DNA of 64,000 nt from the NCBI GenBank assembly GCA_016716885.1, contig JADJUV010000029.1, forward strand, positions 29,085 to 93,084. Reading direction: 5' to 3'. Made by a program: the position numbers and the translations under genes. This document shows positions 27,677 through 36,345 of this stretch, in pieces. How positions within the stretch are numbered: position 1 is the stretch's first letter; each line of letters begins with the position of its first letter. Source of the stretch: Candidatus Trichofilum aggregatum. GTDB lineage: Bacteria; Chloroflexota; Anaerolineae; Promineifilales; Promineifilaceae. The notes under the pieces are model-generated. The model searched no databases and had not been told where the DNA came from. It worked only from the letters and a program-made list of their open reading frames with translations.

Positions 27677-28162
27677 AGTTCATTTACCGATGTCCATGAA
27701 GATTTGTCAGGCTGATTATAATGCGAATTTGACCGTTGGCTATGGCTCCTGCCCGATAGATGCGACTTTAGTTGTTCTGCGTCAGCCCGCTAAAGTGTCT
27801 TAGGAATGAGAATTAAGTAACTTACAGGAGACTGGGGACGGGTCCCACATGACGAAAGTCAGACCGACGTTTTTATGACCCGCTTCACCCTCGGTTTGTC
27901 GCCGGAAACCCCACCCCTAACCCCGCCCCCAGAGGCGGGGAACTTTTCTAGGCGCAGTTTTTTGGGGCCTTCGCCCCGAAAAACCGCGCCGCTAAGGTTC
28001 CCCCTTCCCCCGGGGAAGGGGGTTAGGGGGATGGGTCTTCCGACTCAATTTACGATGGTATAGAAAACAAAAACGTCCCTCGATCTAACTTATCGAGAGA
28101 CGTTCTGATTTTGGAGCCAGACACGCGAGGGTGTCCGTTCCCTCGCCCTGGTTGGGAGAGGA
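27677..28162. other. Repeat-rich intergenic region
   Basis: It holds a CAGCCCGCTAAAGTG remnant of family A (about 27783-27797), a complete family C element (27868-28062) and the hairpin AACGTCCCTCGATC...GAGAGACGTT (about 28071-28104). No gene is seen. Confidence 0.6.
27868..28062. repeat. Family C composite palindromic element, full copy
   Basis: From TTTTTATGACCCG it runs through CTCGGTTTGTCGCCGGAAAC, hairpin CCCCGCCCCCAGAGGCGGGG, hairpin TTTTGGGGCCTTCGCCCCGAAAA, hairpin CCCCCTTCCCCCGGGGAAGGGGG, and then GGGATGGGTCTTC to a AATTTACGATGG end. The copy at 35212-35360 is the same element in reverse. Confidence 0.8.
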
Positions 28163-29149
28163 TTAGGGTGAGGGCGGGTTGTGTTCGAGCAACTGATTGG
28201 TCGTTGCGATAAGGTGTTCTCGGCACGCGGCCGCATCCCAGTCCACCAGCCGCATCCCCAACAATACCCCACCCACCACCGGTGGTGCGTCCAGGCGCAC
28301 CAATTCAGCCTTGGGGGCCACGGATTGAATGGTCTGGCGCATCGGGTCAATAAGCATGGGGCCACCTTTGTACAAACTACCCGCCAGAACCACCTCAAAT
28401 GCCTGTTCGGTGAGATCAAGCTGGCGAATAACCCCATTCGCCATGTCGCCCAATTGCTGACCGGCCCAGGTAATTAACTCTTGGGCCACAGCGTCACCTG
28501 CGGCCGCAGTCGCAAAAATGAGCGGCGCATGGTGAGCCGAAACATGGTAGCGGCCGCGCATCAGCCCGGCCAACAAATCTGCCGCATCCGTCGCCCCGGT
28601 CACCTGGACAAACGCCTCGGTGAGGCGGGTGGCGGGCGCACGGCGGGTCCAGGCCAGGGCCACCGACTGCAAGGCTTTGGCGACTAACTCACCACCCCCG
28701 GCGTATTCACCAAAACTTGAACTGCCTATACTGCGCCCTTCGCGACCATCCGGGGTGCGGCCGCGGCAATTATTGCTTGTTCCGGCTACCACCACAACGC
28801 CCCAACCGGCCTTCGCTCCGGCGACCAACCCCACCAGGGTATCATTGCCAAATTCATAGACGGCGGACAAGCCTAGAGATTCGATAAGTTGGCGTTCTGG
28901 TTCACGGTCTTCCGGCCAGTCGTACCCGGCCAGGCCAAAGCCAGCCCCGGCAATTTGGGTGGGTGAGATCGCGGCCGCGCTACAAGCCTGGTTCACAATG
29001 GTATGCAACACCCGGCCCGCCTGCTCCCAACCTACCGTTTCCCAATTACCCGGCCCAGCCGTCCCTAACCCCAATGCCTGCCCCGTCTCATCGGCAATCA
29101 GGGCATGGCTCTTCGTGGCTCCTACATCTACACCTAAAAAATAGCGCAT
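28163..29149 (-). CDS. BadF/BadG/BcrA-type ATPase, probable N-acetylglucosamine or glucosamine kinase
   Basis: The 328-residue ASKHA-fold protein starts MRYFLGVDVGATKSHALIAD (phosphate 1 motif DVGATKS), then GAGFGLAGYDWPED and VVVVAGTSNNCRGR (adenosine/phosphate 2 region). GRSIGSSSFGEYAGGGELV follows. This subfamily of BadF-like ATPases contains amino-sugar kinases. A YdjC/ChbG-type deacetylase lies upstream on the same strand, separated by a repeat element, which supports an amino-sugar role. The start at 29149 is chosen over a longer frame because it begins the domain directly. Four palindrome copies are inside. Confidence 0.8.
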   Translation of the reverse strand: MRYFLGVDVGATKSHALIADETGQALGLGTAGPGNWETVGWEQAGRVLHTIVNQACSAAAISPTQIAGAGFGLAGYDWPEDREPERQLIESLGLSAVYEFGNDTLVGLVAGAKAGWGVVVVAGTSNNCRGRTPDGREGRSIGSSSFGEYAGGGELVAKALQSVALAWTRRAPATRLTEAFVQVTGATDAADLLAGLMRGRYHVSAHHAPLIFATAAAGDAVAQELITWAGQQLGDMANGVIRQLDLTEQAFEVVLAGSLYKGGPMLIDPMRQTIQSVAPKAELVRLDAPPVVGGVLLGMRLVDWDAAACREHLIATTNQLLEHNPPSP

Positions 29150-29225
29150 TTTGTTTCCAAGTGACGATTTTAGATGGACAATTTTGCTTTCAACCATCCA
29201 TCTAAAAACAGAAATCTATATAACT

Positions 29226-29318
29226 ATTCACCCTCATCCCCGGCCCTTCTCCCTGTGAGGGAGAAGGAAGTTTGTCCCCTCTCCCCGGTGGGAGAGGGTT
29301 AGGGTGAGGGGCTGTATA
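29226..29318. repeat. CCCTCTCC-type palindromic repeat
   Basis: CCCTTCTCCCTGTGAGGGAGAAGG and CCCCTCTCCCCGGTGGGAGAGGGTTAGGGTGAGGG-like segments form two hairpins between kinase and deacetylase genes. The arrangement resembles family C. Confidence 0.6.
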
Positions 29319-29327
29319 GATACAAAT

Positions 29328-30203
29328 CTACAAGCGTAAATCCTTCCAGCCCAACACTTGCACACCCGAATCCTGAACCGTTTTCCGCCAGGCTTCACTG
29401 GTGAACAATTCATAATCGGCCACCCGGCAACGCCAGTCTGGGGCCATGGCCCGGAGTTCGGGGGTGTCTTTCACCGGATGAATGAGGAAATAATGGAGAC
29501 CCGGTGTTAGCCCGTCTAGTCGAGTTTTGGCCTCAGTCAGCCGGTCTTCGTGGGTGGTCAGGGACATCATTTCGTAACTATCCATGAGGGGCAGACCAGC
29601 CGCGGCCGCGTCGTGGAGCAAACGGGTGGAAGAGTGTTCGGGGCTGTGCCAGGACCGCCAGATGGCCGATTCGGGGTGGAAGGCGAAGGCGTTCAGCCCA
29701 AATTGCCGGGCTACATCCAGATAGATGGGTAAAAACCGGGGCTGAAACAGGCAAAACATGTGGGTGTCCACGTGGGTCGCCTGAATGCCCGCTTGCAAAC
29801 CCCGCTCTATCTGGGTTTGTAGTTCCTGGCGCACAGCCTCAACGGTGGCTTGAGCATGGGTCATGTCGGTGTTGTCGAAAAAGTAACCCGACTCGTCCAT
29901 TAGACCAGAGGCAGGATCACGGGTGGAGAGTGGCCCCCAGCGGAAGGCGGACCACTCACTATTCAGGGCCAGATGGATACCCATGTCTAGATGGGGACGG
30001 TCGGCCAGTTCACGGCAGAGGGCCGCGGCCGCAGGGAACCAGGGGCAGGGTGTCATCGCGGCCGCGGATGAAAGCAGGCCAAACTCGATCAAGTCCCGGT
30101 ACGCACTGATCGACCCTTCACACATACCAATATCGTCGGCATGAAAAATTACCGCCCGATCCGTCGGGCCTAAACCTAATTTTTGCAGATAAGGATTAAC
30201 CAT
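29328..30203 (-). CDS. YdjC/ChbG family carbohydrate deacetylase
   Basis: The protein has 291 residues. The metal-binding start VIFHADDIGMCEGS gives the Asp-Asp of the family, HLALNSEW carries the first metal His, and THVDTHMF gives the second. IHPVKDTPELR lies near the C-terminus. The family removes acetyl groups from N-acetylated oligosaccharides such as chitobiose or related sugars. It is about 180 bases upstream of the BadF-like kinase on the same strand. A paralogue lies at 35455-36345 on the other strand. A GTG at 30215 is an alternative start. Three palindrome copies encode AAAA and similar runs. Confidence 0.85.
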   Translation of the reverse strand: MVNPYLQKLGLGPTDRAVIFHADDIGMCEGSISAYRDLIEFGLLSSAAAMTPCPWFPAAAALCRELADRPHLDMGIHLALNSEWSAFRWGPLSTRDPASGLMDESGYFFDNTDMTHAQATVEAVRQELQTQIERGLQAGIQATHVDTHMFCLFQPRFLPIYLDVARQFGLNAFAFHPESAIWRSWHSPEHSSTRLLHDAAAAGLPLMDSYEMMSLTTHEDRLTEAKTRLDGLTPGLHYFLIHPVKDTPELRAMAPDWRCRVADYELFTSEAWRKTVQDSGVQVLGWKDLRL

Positions 30204-30792
30204 AAGGCATCTCACAGGGGTGGGGTAAATAAGAAACCCGACTTTGGCGTTTAATGGACTGACCGGGGGAAACTAAGAGACTGAGAGATTAAGAGATTTC
30301 CAGGGGTCATCCAAATTTTTGCCAGGGTCGGGTAGGAAAAAAACATGGTTCAGGTCAGCTTTACAAATTTGTAGGACGATTTAACGAAGGGTGTGTTTCA
30401 TTTCGGTTGACGTTCATCCAGTGCCTGGCACGGGGCGGCGAATGGTGTTAAGCCCAGGTTTGTCTGCCCCGTGCCAGGCACTCATTGCTCAACTCTTTTG
30501 AAACACACCCCTTAACCAATCGCCCTACAACCTGTTAAGCACAGGTTGCCGACTTTGAACCACGCCGAAAAAACAGGAAACTTCATCTGTCATTTGAGGT
30601 GGCAGTGATGCAATCAGGGCGAGATTTTATCACGACGATTTCAATGACGCATTGGTACAGAAATTAGGCGTAAAAGGGCGTATAATTGGCCTCTGTCGTT
30701 CTCTTGTGGGGGAATATTCGAATAAAGCACAGGCGTCACCCACCTTGTTTTCTGCACCTAAAAACAATCGTGCTTGATCATGGGGATGTTGC
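30204..30792. other. 589-bp intergenic region with family B copy 3
   Basis: It holds an AGAGACTGAGAGATTAAGAG repeat (about 30280), a CAGCTTTACAAATTTGTAGGAC end-like segment of family C (about 30357), family B copy 3 and a TATAAT at 30681-30686 without a good partner box. No gene is seen. Confidence 0.55.
30389..30510. repeat. Family B inverted-repeat element, copy 3 (reverse orientation)
   Basis: Core arms at 30420-30482, outer arms GGTGTGTTTC and GAAACACACC perfectly paired. The loop contains CCCAGGTTTGTCTG, the complement of the copy 1 loop. Confidence 0.82.
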
Positions 30793-32601
30793 ATGACCTT
30801 GAAACAGATTGACCGATACAGCATAAAAGCGGAACTGGGGCGGGGGGGTATGGCAACCGTTTATCTGGCTCACGACCCCCGTTTTGGTCGGGATGTAGCC
30901 ATTAAGGTGTTGCCGCAATATAGCACCGATGAAAACACGCGCGGCCGCTTCCAACGTGAAGCCCGTACCATCGCGGCACTGGAACATCAGGCCATCGTCC
31001 CTGTTTATGATTTTGGCGAAGACCAGGGTCAGCTATTTCTGGTCATGCGCCTCATGCCGGGTGGCTCACTGGCTGACCGCATTGACAACGGGCCGATTCC
31101 TCTGGCTGAAGCCGGAGCTATTTTGGGCCGTATCGCTTCTGCGCTGGATTATGCCCATCGGCATGGGGTGGTACATCGGGACCTCAAACCAGGCAATATT
31201 CTCTTTGACCAACAAGGGGCTTCCTATCTGGCCGATTTCGGCATTGCCAAGTTGTTGGAAGCCAAGGTTAATTTCACCGGTAGCTCCATCATTGGCACAC
31301 CGGCATACATCAGCCCGGAGCAAGTACAGGGCAATGTAGCGGTTGATGGACGTAGTGACATTTATTCGCTGGGTGCCATCTTGTTTGAAATCTTAACCGG
31401 GTTGATGCCCTACAAAGCCGAAACGCCGTTGCAAGTGTTGATGCAACACGCCATGGCTCCGCCCCCCCGTATCCTGGAAGCCAACAGCGGTTTGCCCGCT
31501 TATGTGCAGGATGTGATTGACCAGGCGATGGCTAAAGACCCAAATCAACGGTTCACTACCGCCAGCGCTATGGTAGCCGCCTTGCTCGATCCGACCAGGG
31601 CCACCCCCACGCTTAAGACGGCGCCCATCGTTCCCACGATGAAACCCCCTGTCCCTGTAGTGCCCATTAAGGAGAACAAACGCGGCCGCGGCCCTTTGAT
31701 TCTCATGGGGGCTGTCTTTTTACTGGTGTTGGTAGGAGCATTCTCCCTTTCTTATCTGTTTGCCAGCGGCTTTTTTACGGCCACACCCACATCTCAGATC
31801 GCCGCCACCCCAACCACCGCTTTACTGATAGCCGCGATAACGGAACCGTCAGAGGAAAATGAGGGAGCGACCCCGGTTGTAGATGAGGAGCCAACCGATG
31901 ACGCGGCCGCGGACAATACATCCACCCCGGAACCCCTTACCAGCCCAACCCTGGCCCCTACCTTCACCCCCTCAGCCACCCCGACGCCTACCTCAACCGT
32001 GCCGCCCACCGATACCCCCACACCCACACCACCACCGCCCACCCGCACGCCCAGCCCCACGTCTACACCCACCCTGGTGGTGCCATCCAGCCCGGGTGTC
32101 ATTTACAACTTTGAATCCGGGTCAGTCAGTTGGCGGCGCGGCGATCAGCCTCACGGCGAGTTCACTCGTTCCGCCGAACAGGTTCACGGGGGCAGTTCAG
32201 CGGGCAAACTCAGCTATGATTTTCCCGCCGTAGTCAACAACTTCGTCGTTTTCCTGGCGCAACCCACCCTCGTTATCGGCGGCGAACCCACCGGTGTGCG
32301 GGCCTGGATTTATGGTGACAACTCCGGCCATTTTCTCAATTTGTGGATTGTGGACGCCAACAATGAAGTGCGGCAATATACCTTTGGCCGGATAAACTTT
32401 GAGGGCTGGCGGCAGGTGACGGCCTGGTTTGATGAGGAACGCGGCTGGCCCAACCAGCACATCAGCGGCACAGACGACGAAAAATTGACATTCCCGGTAC
32501 GGTTGCAGGCCATCGTTTTAGATGGCTCACCGGATGAGCAGGCCAGCACGGGTATCATTTACATAGATGATATAACCGGCACAGATGATGCGATACCCTA
32601 A
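30793..32601 (+). CDS. Membrane Ser/Thr protein kinase with extracytoplasmic jelly-roll-like domain
   Basis: The protein has 602 residues. Residues 8-265 form a Hanks-type kinase: GRGGMATV (16-23), Lys38, HRDLKPGN with catalytic Asp130, DFG Asp148-Gly150, and SPEQ in the activation segment. A membrane helix lies at about 305-330. A Thr/Pro-rich spacer (about 335-425) leads to a C-terminal domain of about 160 residues (VIYNFESGSVSWRRGD to YIDDITGTDD) that resembles carbohydrate-binding jelly rolls. It has no PASTA repeats. It probably senses an external sugar or surface cue and phosphorylates cytosolic proteins. The ATG at 30793 begins the kinase domain directly. Confidence 0.9.
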   Translation: MTLKQIDRYSIKAELGRGGMATVYLAHDPRFGRDVAIKVLPQYSTDENTRGRFQREARTIAALEHQAIVPVYDFGEDQGQLFLVMRLMPGGSLADRIDNGPIPLAEAGAILGRIASALDYAHRHGVVHRDLKPGNILFDQQGASYLADFGIAKLLEAKVNFTGSSIIGTPAYISPEQVQGNVAVDGRSDIYSLGAILFEILTGLMPYKAETPLQVLMQHAMAPPPRILEANSGLPAYVQDVIDQAMAKDPNQRFTTASAMVAALLDPTRATPTLKTAPIVPTMKPPVPVVPIKENKRGRGPLILMGAVFLLVLVGAFSLSYLFASGFFTATPTSQIAATPTTALLIAAITEPSEENEGATPVVDEEPTDDAAADNTSTPEPLTSPTLAPTFTPSATPTPTSTVPPTDTPTPTPPPPTRTPSPTSTPTLVVPSSPGVIYNFESGSVSWRRGDQPHGEFTRSAEQVHGGSSAGKLSYDFPAVVNNFVVFLAQPTLVIGGEPTGVRAWIYGDNSGHFLNLWIVDANNEVRQYTFGRINFEGWRQVTAWFDEERGWPNQHISGTDDEKLTFPVRLQAIVLDGSPDEQASTGIIYIDDITGTDDAIP

Positions 32602-32684
32602 ACGTAACCTTTCAGTTGGTTACATCAACGGATTAGGAAACAAACGGATTTTCCAGAGGTCGTTTTTAATCCCTTCCTTTCTTC

Positions 32685-32748
32685 TTTGTTCGTAGTGACC
32701 GCTTTAGCGGGCTAGTGTTAGCCCGCTAAAGCGGTCACTACAAACAAA
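32685..32748. repeat. Family A hairpin element, copy 2
   Basis: Perfect arms of GTAGTGACCGCTTTAGCGGG type with loop TAGTGT. A tail AAAATCTTTTTCTTGAAAGC is shared with copies 3 and 4. It could also terminate the kinase transcript. Confidence 0.85.
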
Positions 32749-32789
32749 ATCTTTTTCTTGAAAGCCATCGCATCCCATCCTCACCCATT

Positions 32790-33221
32790 ATGAACGATTC
32801 AGCCCCCACCCCAGAGCAATTTTTGGCCGCTTACCCTGAGGAACTCCAGCGATTGGCCCAGGCCTTGCGCCAGGTGGTCAAAACAGCTTTGCCAGACGCC
32901 CAGGAAGCCGTTTATCCTGGCTGGAAGCTCATCGGCTACCGTGTGCCAAATGGCAAACGGTCCAGCTATGTCGGTTTTGTGGCCCCGCAACCGGGCCGGG
33001 TGGTGTTGGGGTTTGAGCATGGTTACTTGATGACCGACCCGGATGACCTGCTGACTTCAGGGGGGCAACAGGTGAAGGTGGTGGCGTTTAGGCCAGGGGA
33101 TGAGGTGCGGCCGCAACCGCTCATCCCCCTTATCCAACAAGCCGCCCATATCGCCCGCCTCTCCCGCGAGCAGAAACAGGCTCTTTTTTTGCAGCGACAA
33201 CTTGGGGAGCGGGGAGATTGA
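32790..33221 (+). CDS. DUF1801 family protein
   Basis: The 143-residue protein shows the YdhG-like fold of DUF1801: an N-terminal helix with AYPEELQRLAQALRQVV, then the PDAQEAVYPGWKLIGYR segment that carries the typical aromatic and Gly residues. VGFVAPQPGRVVLGFEHG follows, then a basic C-terminal helix. The family includes iron-chaperone-like proteins, but the role in bacteria is not established. No clear binding site precedes the ATG. One palindrome copy encodes VRPQP. Confidence 0.78.
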   Translation: MNDSAPTPEQFLAAYPEELQRLAQALRQVVKTALPDAQEAVYPGWKLIGYRVPNGKRSSYVGFVAPQPGRVVLGFEHGYLMTDPDDLLTSGGQQVKVVAFRPGDEVRPQPLIPLIQQAAHIARLSREQKQALFLQRQLGERGD

Positions 33222-33301
33222 GAGATTAAGAGACTGAGAGATTGGGAGACTGTGTCGGTTCCAAACTTGAAACTCGAAACCTGAAACTCGAAACTCGCCC
33301 C

Positions 33302-33688
33302 ATGCATATTGAACATATCGCCCTTTGGACAAACGACCTGGAACGGTTAAAGACGTTCTATGAGACACATTTTGCCGCGGCCGCGGCCGCCAAATACATC
33401 AACCCGGCGAAAGGGTTTGCCTCGTACTTCCTGACTTTTGCCAGCGGGGCCAGGTTAGAATTGATGAGCAAAGAGGGGTTAGGGGATGCGGCCGCGTACC
33501 CGGCCAGCGGTTACACCCATTTCGCCCTGTCCACCGGCTCCGTGGAAGCCGTCAACCAGCTCACCGAGCGGCTACGCCAGGCCGGTGTGCCCATGATAGA
33601 CGGCCCCCGCTGGACCGGCGACGGCTACTACGAAGCCGTCATCCTCGACCCCGACGGCAACCGTATTGGAGATCACGCTCTAGAATGA
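33302..33688 (+). CDS. VOC (glyoxalase-like) family protein
   Basis: This 128-residue single VOC domain starts MHIEHIALWTNDLERLKTFY, with later GARLELM, HFALSTGS and YYEAVILDPDGNRI. Metal-site residues His, His and Glu are in place. A tract of six Ala codons (33374-33391), made of two overlapping GCGGCCGC copies, sits where relatives usually have mixed polar residues before KYxNPxKGF. The domain length is unchanged, so the palindromes seem to have replaced sequence. A second copy encodes DAAAYP. Substrate unknown. The start at 33302 fits the domain exactly. Confidence 0.85.
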   Translation: MHIEHIALWTNDLERLKTFYETHFAAAAAAKYINPAKGFASYFLTFASGARLELMSKEGLGDAAAYPASGYTHFALSTGSVEAVNQLTERLRQAGVPMIDGPRWTGDGYYEAVILDPDGNRIGDHALE

Positions 33689-33711
33689 AGATGCGTGGGA
33701 CTCTGTGATTT

Positions 33712-33776
33712 AGCATTTCAGCAGGTCAGCATTTCAGCAGGTCAGCATTTCAGCAGGTCAGCATTTCAGCTTGTTA
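33712..33776. repeat. Tandem 16-bp repeat
   Basis: AGCATTTCAGCAGGTC repeats about four times. A second short tandem, AGCTGACCGGCTGACT, lies at about 33889-33925. Family A copy 3 lies between them. No spacer structure is present, so this is not a CRISPR array. Confidence 0.8.
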
Positions 33777-33805
33777 TAGCTGTTCAGATAAACATTTGGG
33801 ATCTT

Positions 33806-33867
33806 AGTTCGTAGTGACCGCTTTAGCGGGCTGGTGCTAGCCCGCTAAAGCGGTCACTACAAACAAA
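33806..33867. repeat. Family A hairpin element, copy 3
   Basis: The same arms as copy 1, loop GGTGC. Flanks TATAGCTGTTCAGATA (upstream) and GCGCTATAGCTG (downstream) suggest inverted ends of a somewhat longer element. A solo TATAGCTGTTCAGATA end lies at about 46375. Confidence 0.83.
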
Positions 33868-33941
33868 ATCTTTTTCTTGAGCGCTATAGCTGACCGGCTG
33901 ACTAGCTGACCGGCTGACTAGCTTTTCCCCCAGGAGCGTCT

Positions 33942-34781
33942 ATGTCAACTCACGCCTCACTCCTTGCCGAAGTTCCTTTTTTCGCCTTGCTGGACGACGA
34001 TGAGCGTACCTTCCTGGCTAACCAACTTGAAGAAGTAAGTTTTCCGGCAGGGGAAACTATTTTCAACTACGGGGATCCCGGCGGGGCCATGTACATCCTA
34101 CGTTCGGGAACCGTCGAACAGTTTATTAAAGACATCACCGGCAAAAAAATTATCGTGGCGCGACCCACTGTGGGTGATTTTTTTGGGGAGCTTTCGTTGT
34201 TGGATGGGGGTTCGCGCACCACGGCTGTCATAGCTACCACGGATGTGGAAGCCTTGCTGGTGGACCGCCAAGACCTGGAACTTCTCTTACAACAACATCC
34301 TTCGGCCATTTTTGACTTACTAGAGGCCATGGGGCGACGGTTGCGACGAACAGCTACAATGCTTCACCGCACCGCATCACGCAATGTCAACCTGGAGATT
34401 AAGCAGCAATCCACTCTCCTTGAACGCATTGCCGACCAGATCGCTGCCTTCAGTGGTAGCATCCCTTTCCTCATGATCCATGTGGTCTGGTTTGGGTTAT
34501 GGATTTTCTTCAACACCCGTTTCTCACCCGTGGAACCCTTCGACCCCTTTCCGTTTGGCCTTCTGACCATGGTGGTGTCATTGGAAGCTATTATCTTGTC
34601 TGTGTTTGTGCTTCTCAGCCAGAATCGGGAGGTAGCCAAAGACCGCTTGCGCAGTGAGATTGATTACACGGTTAACCGGAATGCGGAAATGGAGATTGCT
34701 CATCTGCATGAGAAAATAGACTTACTCTATACAGAGTTTTTGACTCGCCTGAATAACCTGGACCCGACAAATGGCAAATAG
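33942..34781 (+). CDS. Cyclic-nucleotide-binding domain fused to DUF1003 membrane domain
   Basis: The protein has 279 residues. Residues about 8-130 are a CNB (Crp-type) domain with FPAGETIFNYGDPGGAMYIL and the phosphate-binding-like GDFFGELSLLDGGSRTTAV. Residues about 160-230 hold two membrane helices with IPFLMIHVVWFGLWIFFN and SLEAIILSVFVLLSQNR, characteristic of DUF1003. A charged coiled-coil-like tail with DRLRSEIDYTVNRNAE follows. It may be a cyclic-nucleotide or redox-controlled membrane protein. The physiological role is unknown. A CAGGAGC binding site precedes the ATG. Confidence 0.88.
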   Translation: MSTHASLLAEVPFFALLDDDERTFLANQLEEVSFPAGETIFNYGDPGGAMYILRSGTVEQFIKDITGKKIIVARPTVGDFFGELSLLDGGSRTTAVIATTDVEALLVDRQDLELLLQQHPSAIFDLLEAMGRRLRRTATMLHRTASRNVNLEIKQQSTLLERIADQIAAFSGSIPFLMIHVVWFGLWIFFNTRFSPVEPFDPFPFGLLTMVVSLEAIILSVFVLLSQNREVAKDRLRSEIDYTVNRNAEMEIAHLHEKIDLLYTEFLTRLNNLDPTNGK

Positions 34782-34909
34782 TTGTCATGCTACTGGGTAA
34801 CGACAGCGGCCGCGACGCTTTGGTCGTTAGAATTAATTCTTATCCACCTCTTTCCATCAAATCCCGTATAATTTCCTTTAGACCCCCTTAAGTAGATGAG
34901 GTAATAACT

Positions 34910-35182
34910 ATGTTTGTGTTCACTGGCATTATTTTGCGAGAACAAAAAGGTTTCAGTTCCCTTTGCCCAGAATTGGACGTTGCTTCCTTTGGTTTGACCG
35001 TGGCTACAGCCAAAACAGCCCTCCTCGAAGCCGCCAGTTTACACCTGGAAGGCTCCATAGAGGATGGTCTCCCATATTTACGACCTATTCCACCCGATGA
35101 AGACCCAAGGCGTGATCCGATTGCTACGATTGTTGAAACTTTTGTCTTTAAAGTAGATGTTGCCGTACACGTCTATGCCTAA
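34910..35182 (+). CDS. HicB-like small protein
   Basis: The 90-residue protein begins MFVFTGIILREQKGFSSLCPELDVASFG, the strand pattern of HicB (xxxEExxGFxAxxPELxxxxxG). A helix follows (VATAKTALLEAASLHLEG). HicB proteins are antitoxins partnered by HicA, but no HicA gene is visible on either side. The C-terminus is not an obvious DNA-binding domain. It may be an orphan or a non-TA member. A GAGG site lies before the ATG. Confidence 0.65.
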   Translation: MFVFTGIILREQKGFSSLCPELDVASFGLTVATAKTALLEAASLHLEGSIEDGLPYLRPIPPDEDPRRDPIATIVETFVFKVDVAVHVYA

Positions 35183-35211
35183 ACACCGCTAGTACAGCTT
35201 TACAAAGTCTT

Positions 35212-35360
35212 TGGTAGGTTTAATCTGCAAGACCCAGTCCGCCCCCTCCAGCGGGCGGAGGGAACCATTCCCTTTTCGGGGCGAATGCCCCGAAAACCGC
35301 CTACCCGCCCCTGGGGGCGGGGTTAGGGGTGGGGGTTTCCGGCAACAAACCGAGAGCGAG
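35212..35360. repeat. Family C composite palindromic element, reverse orientation
   Basis: Hairpins CCGCCCCCTCCAGCGGGCGG, TTTTCGGGGCGAATGCCCCGAAAA-type and CCCGCCCCTGGGGGCGGGG occur in the order opposite to the copy at 27868. TTTCCGGCAACAAACCGAGAG marks its end. Confidence 0.78.
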
Positions 35361-35454
35361 ACTTGTCCTAAAACATAAGCTCTACTTTCGTAAAGATGTA
35401 CTAGTTACGATCAATCGCCAATCTAAAATCGTCAATCGTCAATCAGGAGTTCCT

Positions 35455-36345
35455 ATGTCCCCCAACCCTCTTCTCAAACGACTCGGCCTTAGTAACCATG
35501 ATCGGGCAGTGATTTTTCATGCCGATGATATTGGCATGTGCCAGGCTTCGGTGGCGGCTTACCAGGAGCTGTTGGAGTTTGGCCTGATGAGTTCCGCGGC
35601 CGCAATGACTCCCTGCGCCTGGTTCCCGCACGCGGCCGCGCTCTCCCACACCTTCCCCACCCCACCCGACCTGGGCGTTCACCTCACCCTCACCAGCGAA
35701 TGGGACAACTACCGCTGGGGGCCGCTCTCCACCTGCGACACCGCTACCGGCCTGCTCGATAGCGAAGGCTATCTCCACCGCACCAGCGAGGCCGTGCAAG
35801 CCCAGGCCAGCCCCGAAGCCGTGCTCCAGGAAGCCGTCGCTCAGGTACAGAAAGCGTTGGCGGCGGGTATTGATGTGACCCACCTTGATTCCCACATGGG
35901 CACGGTCTTCCATCCTAAGTTTTTGCCCGCCTATCTCCGGGTAGCCCAACAGTTTGGCATTCCTGCCTTGCTGGCCCGTTATGATGCGGCCCAATTGCAG
36001 GCCATGGGCTTCCCCGCCGACACTGCCGTTATGCTGGCCGAGCAGGTGGTCCTGCTCGAAGAGCAGGTCTTGCCGCTCCTGGATAGCATCACTGGCCTGT
36101 GGCTGGACAAACCGGACAACCGGCTGGAGCAGGCCAAAGAATTACTGGACTCGTTGGGGCCGGGGGTGCATTACTTTATTTTTCATCCTAGTGTGGACAC
36201 CCCGGAACTACGCACCATCGCCCCGGACTGGCGGGCGCGGGTAGAAGATTACAAACTGTTCCTCAACCCGGCCTGGCGGGAATATGTGCAGGCGTCCGGG
36301 GTTCATGTCCTGGGCTGGCGAGCGATTCGGGATTTGGATAAATAG
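35455..36345 (+). CDS. YdjC/ChbG family carbohydrate deacetylase, second copy
   Basis: The protein has 296 residues. VIFHADDIGMCQAS, HLTLTSEWDNYRWGP and THLDSHMGTVFHPKF carry the metal-binding Asp and His residues. The C-terminal HPSVDTPELRTIAPDWRARV closely matches the paralogue at 29328-30203. The two clearly arose by duplication. The start at 35455 follows CAGGAG six bases upstream. No partner gene lies in the same operon. Two palindrome copies encode SAAAM and HAAAL. Confidence 0.86.
   Translation: MSPNPLLKRLGLSNHDRAVIFHADDIGMCQASVAAYQELLEFGLMSSAAAMTPCAWFPHAAALSHTFPTPPDLGVHLTLTSEWDNYRWGPLSTCDTATGLLDSEGYLHRTSEAVQAQASPEAVLQEAVAQVQKALAAGIDVTHLDSHMGTVFHPKFLPAYLRVAQQFGIPALLARYDAAQLQAMGFPADTAVMLAEQVVLLEEQVLPLLDSITGLWLDKPDNRLEQAKELLDSLGPGVHYFIFHPSVDTPELRTIAPDWRARVEDYKLFLNPAWREYVQASGVHVLGWRAIRDLDK

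Noticed and set aside
30652..30686. Promoter before the Ser/Thr kinase gene
   Set aside because: TATAAT is present at 30681, but the only TTG-type partner is 23 bases away, too far for a normal promoter.
33712..33925. Possible CRISPR-like or iteron array
   Set aside because: The short direct repeats have no spacers, no cas genes and no replication gene nearby.
34910..35182. Complete HicAB toxin-antitoxin system
   Set aside because: Only a HicB-like gene is present; no HicA-like frame exists on either side.
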